Of a stretch of DNA of 64,000 nt, positions 62,746-64,000 are shown in pieces. A model generated the notes under the pieces. That model was not told the origin of the DNA. It saw only the letters and a program-made list of their open reading frames with translations, and made no database searches. Source of the DNA: Leishmania donovani. Taxonomy: Eukaryota; Euglenozoa; Kinetoplastea; Trypanosomatida; Trypanosomatidae. Within the stretch, counting starts at the first letter, position 1; each line of letters begins with the position of its first letter. The DNA lies in assembly GCF_000227135.1 (NCBI RefSeq), contig NC_018258.1, positions 776,318 through 840,317 on the forward strand. The letters run 5' to 3'. A program made the translations under genes and the position numbers.

Positions 62746-64000
62746 TCGCTGCCGCCAGCGTCTCCGGGTTTGTGCTGCTGCTACTGACCTGCACTCGCAC
62801 GTTCAGAGCCATCGTCAAGCGTGTCGCTGACCTCAGCGCAGCAAAGGCAGAAGAGGGCGGTACCGCAGCCCGAAAGAAGCTCCATCAGGACTGCGGCGGC
62901 GACGACAACCACAACGCGGGGAGCAGAGATGACGATAACACCGTCTGGCCTGACTTTGTTAGCCCTTGTGCTCTGGATGATCGGGTTTCTGATCCTCTTG
63001 GAACTCTTACTGTTTTTCGTTCTGTATGCGGGGAGCCCCCCCCCCCCCCCCCCGGAGGTCGTGTGCTTGTCTGTGTGTTGTGCGTGAGTGTTGATGGTCG
63101 ATGGAACGCGGTGTAGGTGAGGCGAAGAAAGGTGCGCTGAAAGGGAAGGCGAGAAAGGGAGCGAGTGGCGTGGCGTGGGGTAGAGCGGCGTCGATGGAAT
63201 CACCGATAAAAAGAGGAGAAAGAGTGATAGAGGCACATCGATACAGGAGGAGGAATGGAAAAGCATAAGGAAAACACCTCGAGAACACAGCATCACACGC
63301 ACACGTTGTCGGTGAGTGCACATCCATTGAAACAAAACTGTACAAAGGCAGACACACATACACACACACGAAAAAAAAACAAGTGTGCAGAAAGATGGCA
63401 CGCGCTGTGTGAGCACTGCTCACGCGTTATGCATTTGTAAGGGTGCACCGATAAAGTGGTGATGGAGAAGCAGGAGAGAGGCGTTGGACAGTATATGCGG
63501 GGAGGAAGGGTAGGGGGCAGCGAGAACAAGCGTTGCACACGTAGAAGAGCCGGCTAGCCGTCGAGGGAGGGGGAGGGGCGGCGGAATGATGACAGACGTG
63601 GTGAGTTGTCTGCAGGAAAAGGGGGCAAAAATTCCAGAGAGGGAGAGAGCAAGACGATGCAGAGGCGCACAAAGTTTGATGCGGGCGCCTTCGGCAAAAT
63701 GCCTTCGCAGCATAGCAACAAGGGTCAGGCTTCTCGGCATGGCGCTGCTCTTGGCGACGCGTGGATGCACACCACGTGAGCGACCGCAGGAAAACACAAT
63801 CTCGGCTTTAAGAGAAGTGGCTCTCTCACGTCCAGACAGCATGCTTATGTGCCTTTGCAGGCGACTCCAACCCCCCGAGTAGCCGATTGCTAAACGCTCT
63901 CCCTTCTTTTCCTTTTTCGAAGACGCAATTGATGATGATCACTCAGAGAGCTCTGCAAACATTAAGGGAGGGGCGAGTCAGTGGCAGCAACATGAACATA
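62746..64000. other. Repeat-poor segment, then spacer with an 18-base poly-C
   Basis: 62746-63030 is repeat-poor and open in several frames on both strands. A run of 18 C at 63036-63053 follows, then a purine-rich spacer with CA repeats near 63355-63370. The remainder to 64000 shows no convincing gene, although it should contain the 3' end or UTR of the next gene beyond the window. Confidence 0.45.
63036..63053. repeat. Poly-C run of 18
   Basis: Eighteen consecutive C, the longest C homopolymer seen in the window. Its length in the assembly is unreliable and any frame crossing it is doubtful. Confidence 0.85.

Noticed and set aside
2608..64000. RNA genes (tRNA, rRNA, spliced leader, snoRNA) and CRISPR-like arrays
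   Set aside because: I looked for tRNA boxes, rRNA-like conserved stretches and regularly spaced repeats and recognised none. A covariance-model scan was not possible, so small RNAs could be missed.

Overview
The window looks like nuclear DNA of a trypanosomatid, most likely Leishmania or a close relative in the Leishmaniinae. Every well-supported gene is intronless and on the minus strand, as in a polycistronic transcription unit read from high to low coordinates. The spacers are long, purine-rich on the + strand (pyrimidine-rich on the transcribed strand, as needed for trans-splicing) and full of CA, TA and GA microsatellites. Three copies of a SIDER-like retroposon relic are present. No tRNA, rRNA, snRNA, CRISPR array or bacterial-type operon was recognised. 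No search was run, so all names rest on motifs read by eye.

Layout, left to right. 1-2607: a tandem array of mitochondrial trifunctional-enzyme beta/thiolase genes, badly assembled around two gaps; two of three copies have a broken 5' end, and a 10-base Illumina adapter remnant sits at one contig edge. 2608-7936: an unusual gene-free stretch rich in homopolymers, with a C/A-rich to G/T-rich switch around a degenerate SIDER copy. 7937-10400: a MYND zinc-finger protein and the GINS subunit PSF3. 11540-14269: two tandem paralogues of a Cys/His-rich coiled-coil family with a shared HxCxCYGHxxxLPNY block, the best candidate here for an undescribed family. 14871-29578: an importin-beta/transportin-like HEAT protein, a mitochondrial PPR protein, a SMI1/KNR4-like (possibly tubulin polyglutamylase subunit 2-like) protein and an oversized cullin. 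33386-43652: a single-pass membrane protein with an unusual open frame beyond its stop, a putative mitochondrial protein, a 75-aa membrane protein and a NAP1-type histone chaperone ending in a CKQQ prenylation box. 43653-50468: 6.8 kb without a convincing gene, holding a 560-bp tandem duplication and two gaps that look false because their flanks overlap. 50469-57276: a basic, possibly mitochondrial protein and a large four-TM protein. 57277-64000: mostly spacer with a SIDER copy almost identical to the one at 39119 and one doubtful small gene.

The genes do not form one pathway. They are housekeeping and lineage-specific functions (mitochondrial fatty-acid oxidation, replication initiation, nuclear transport, organelle RNA biology, ubiquitin ligase scaffold, histone chaperone), as expected where gene order does not follow function and control is mainly post-transcriptional.
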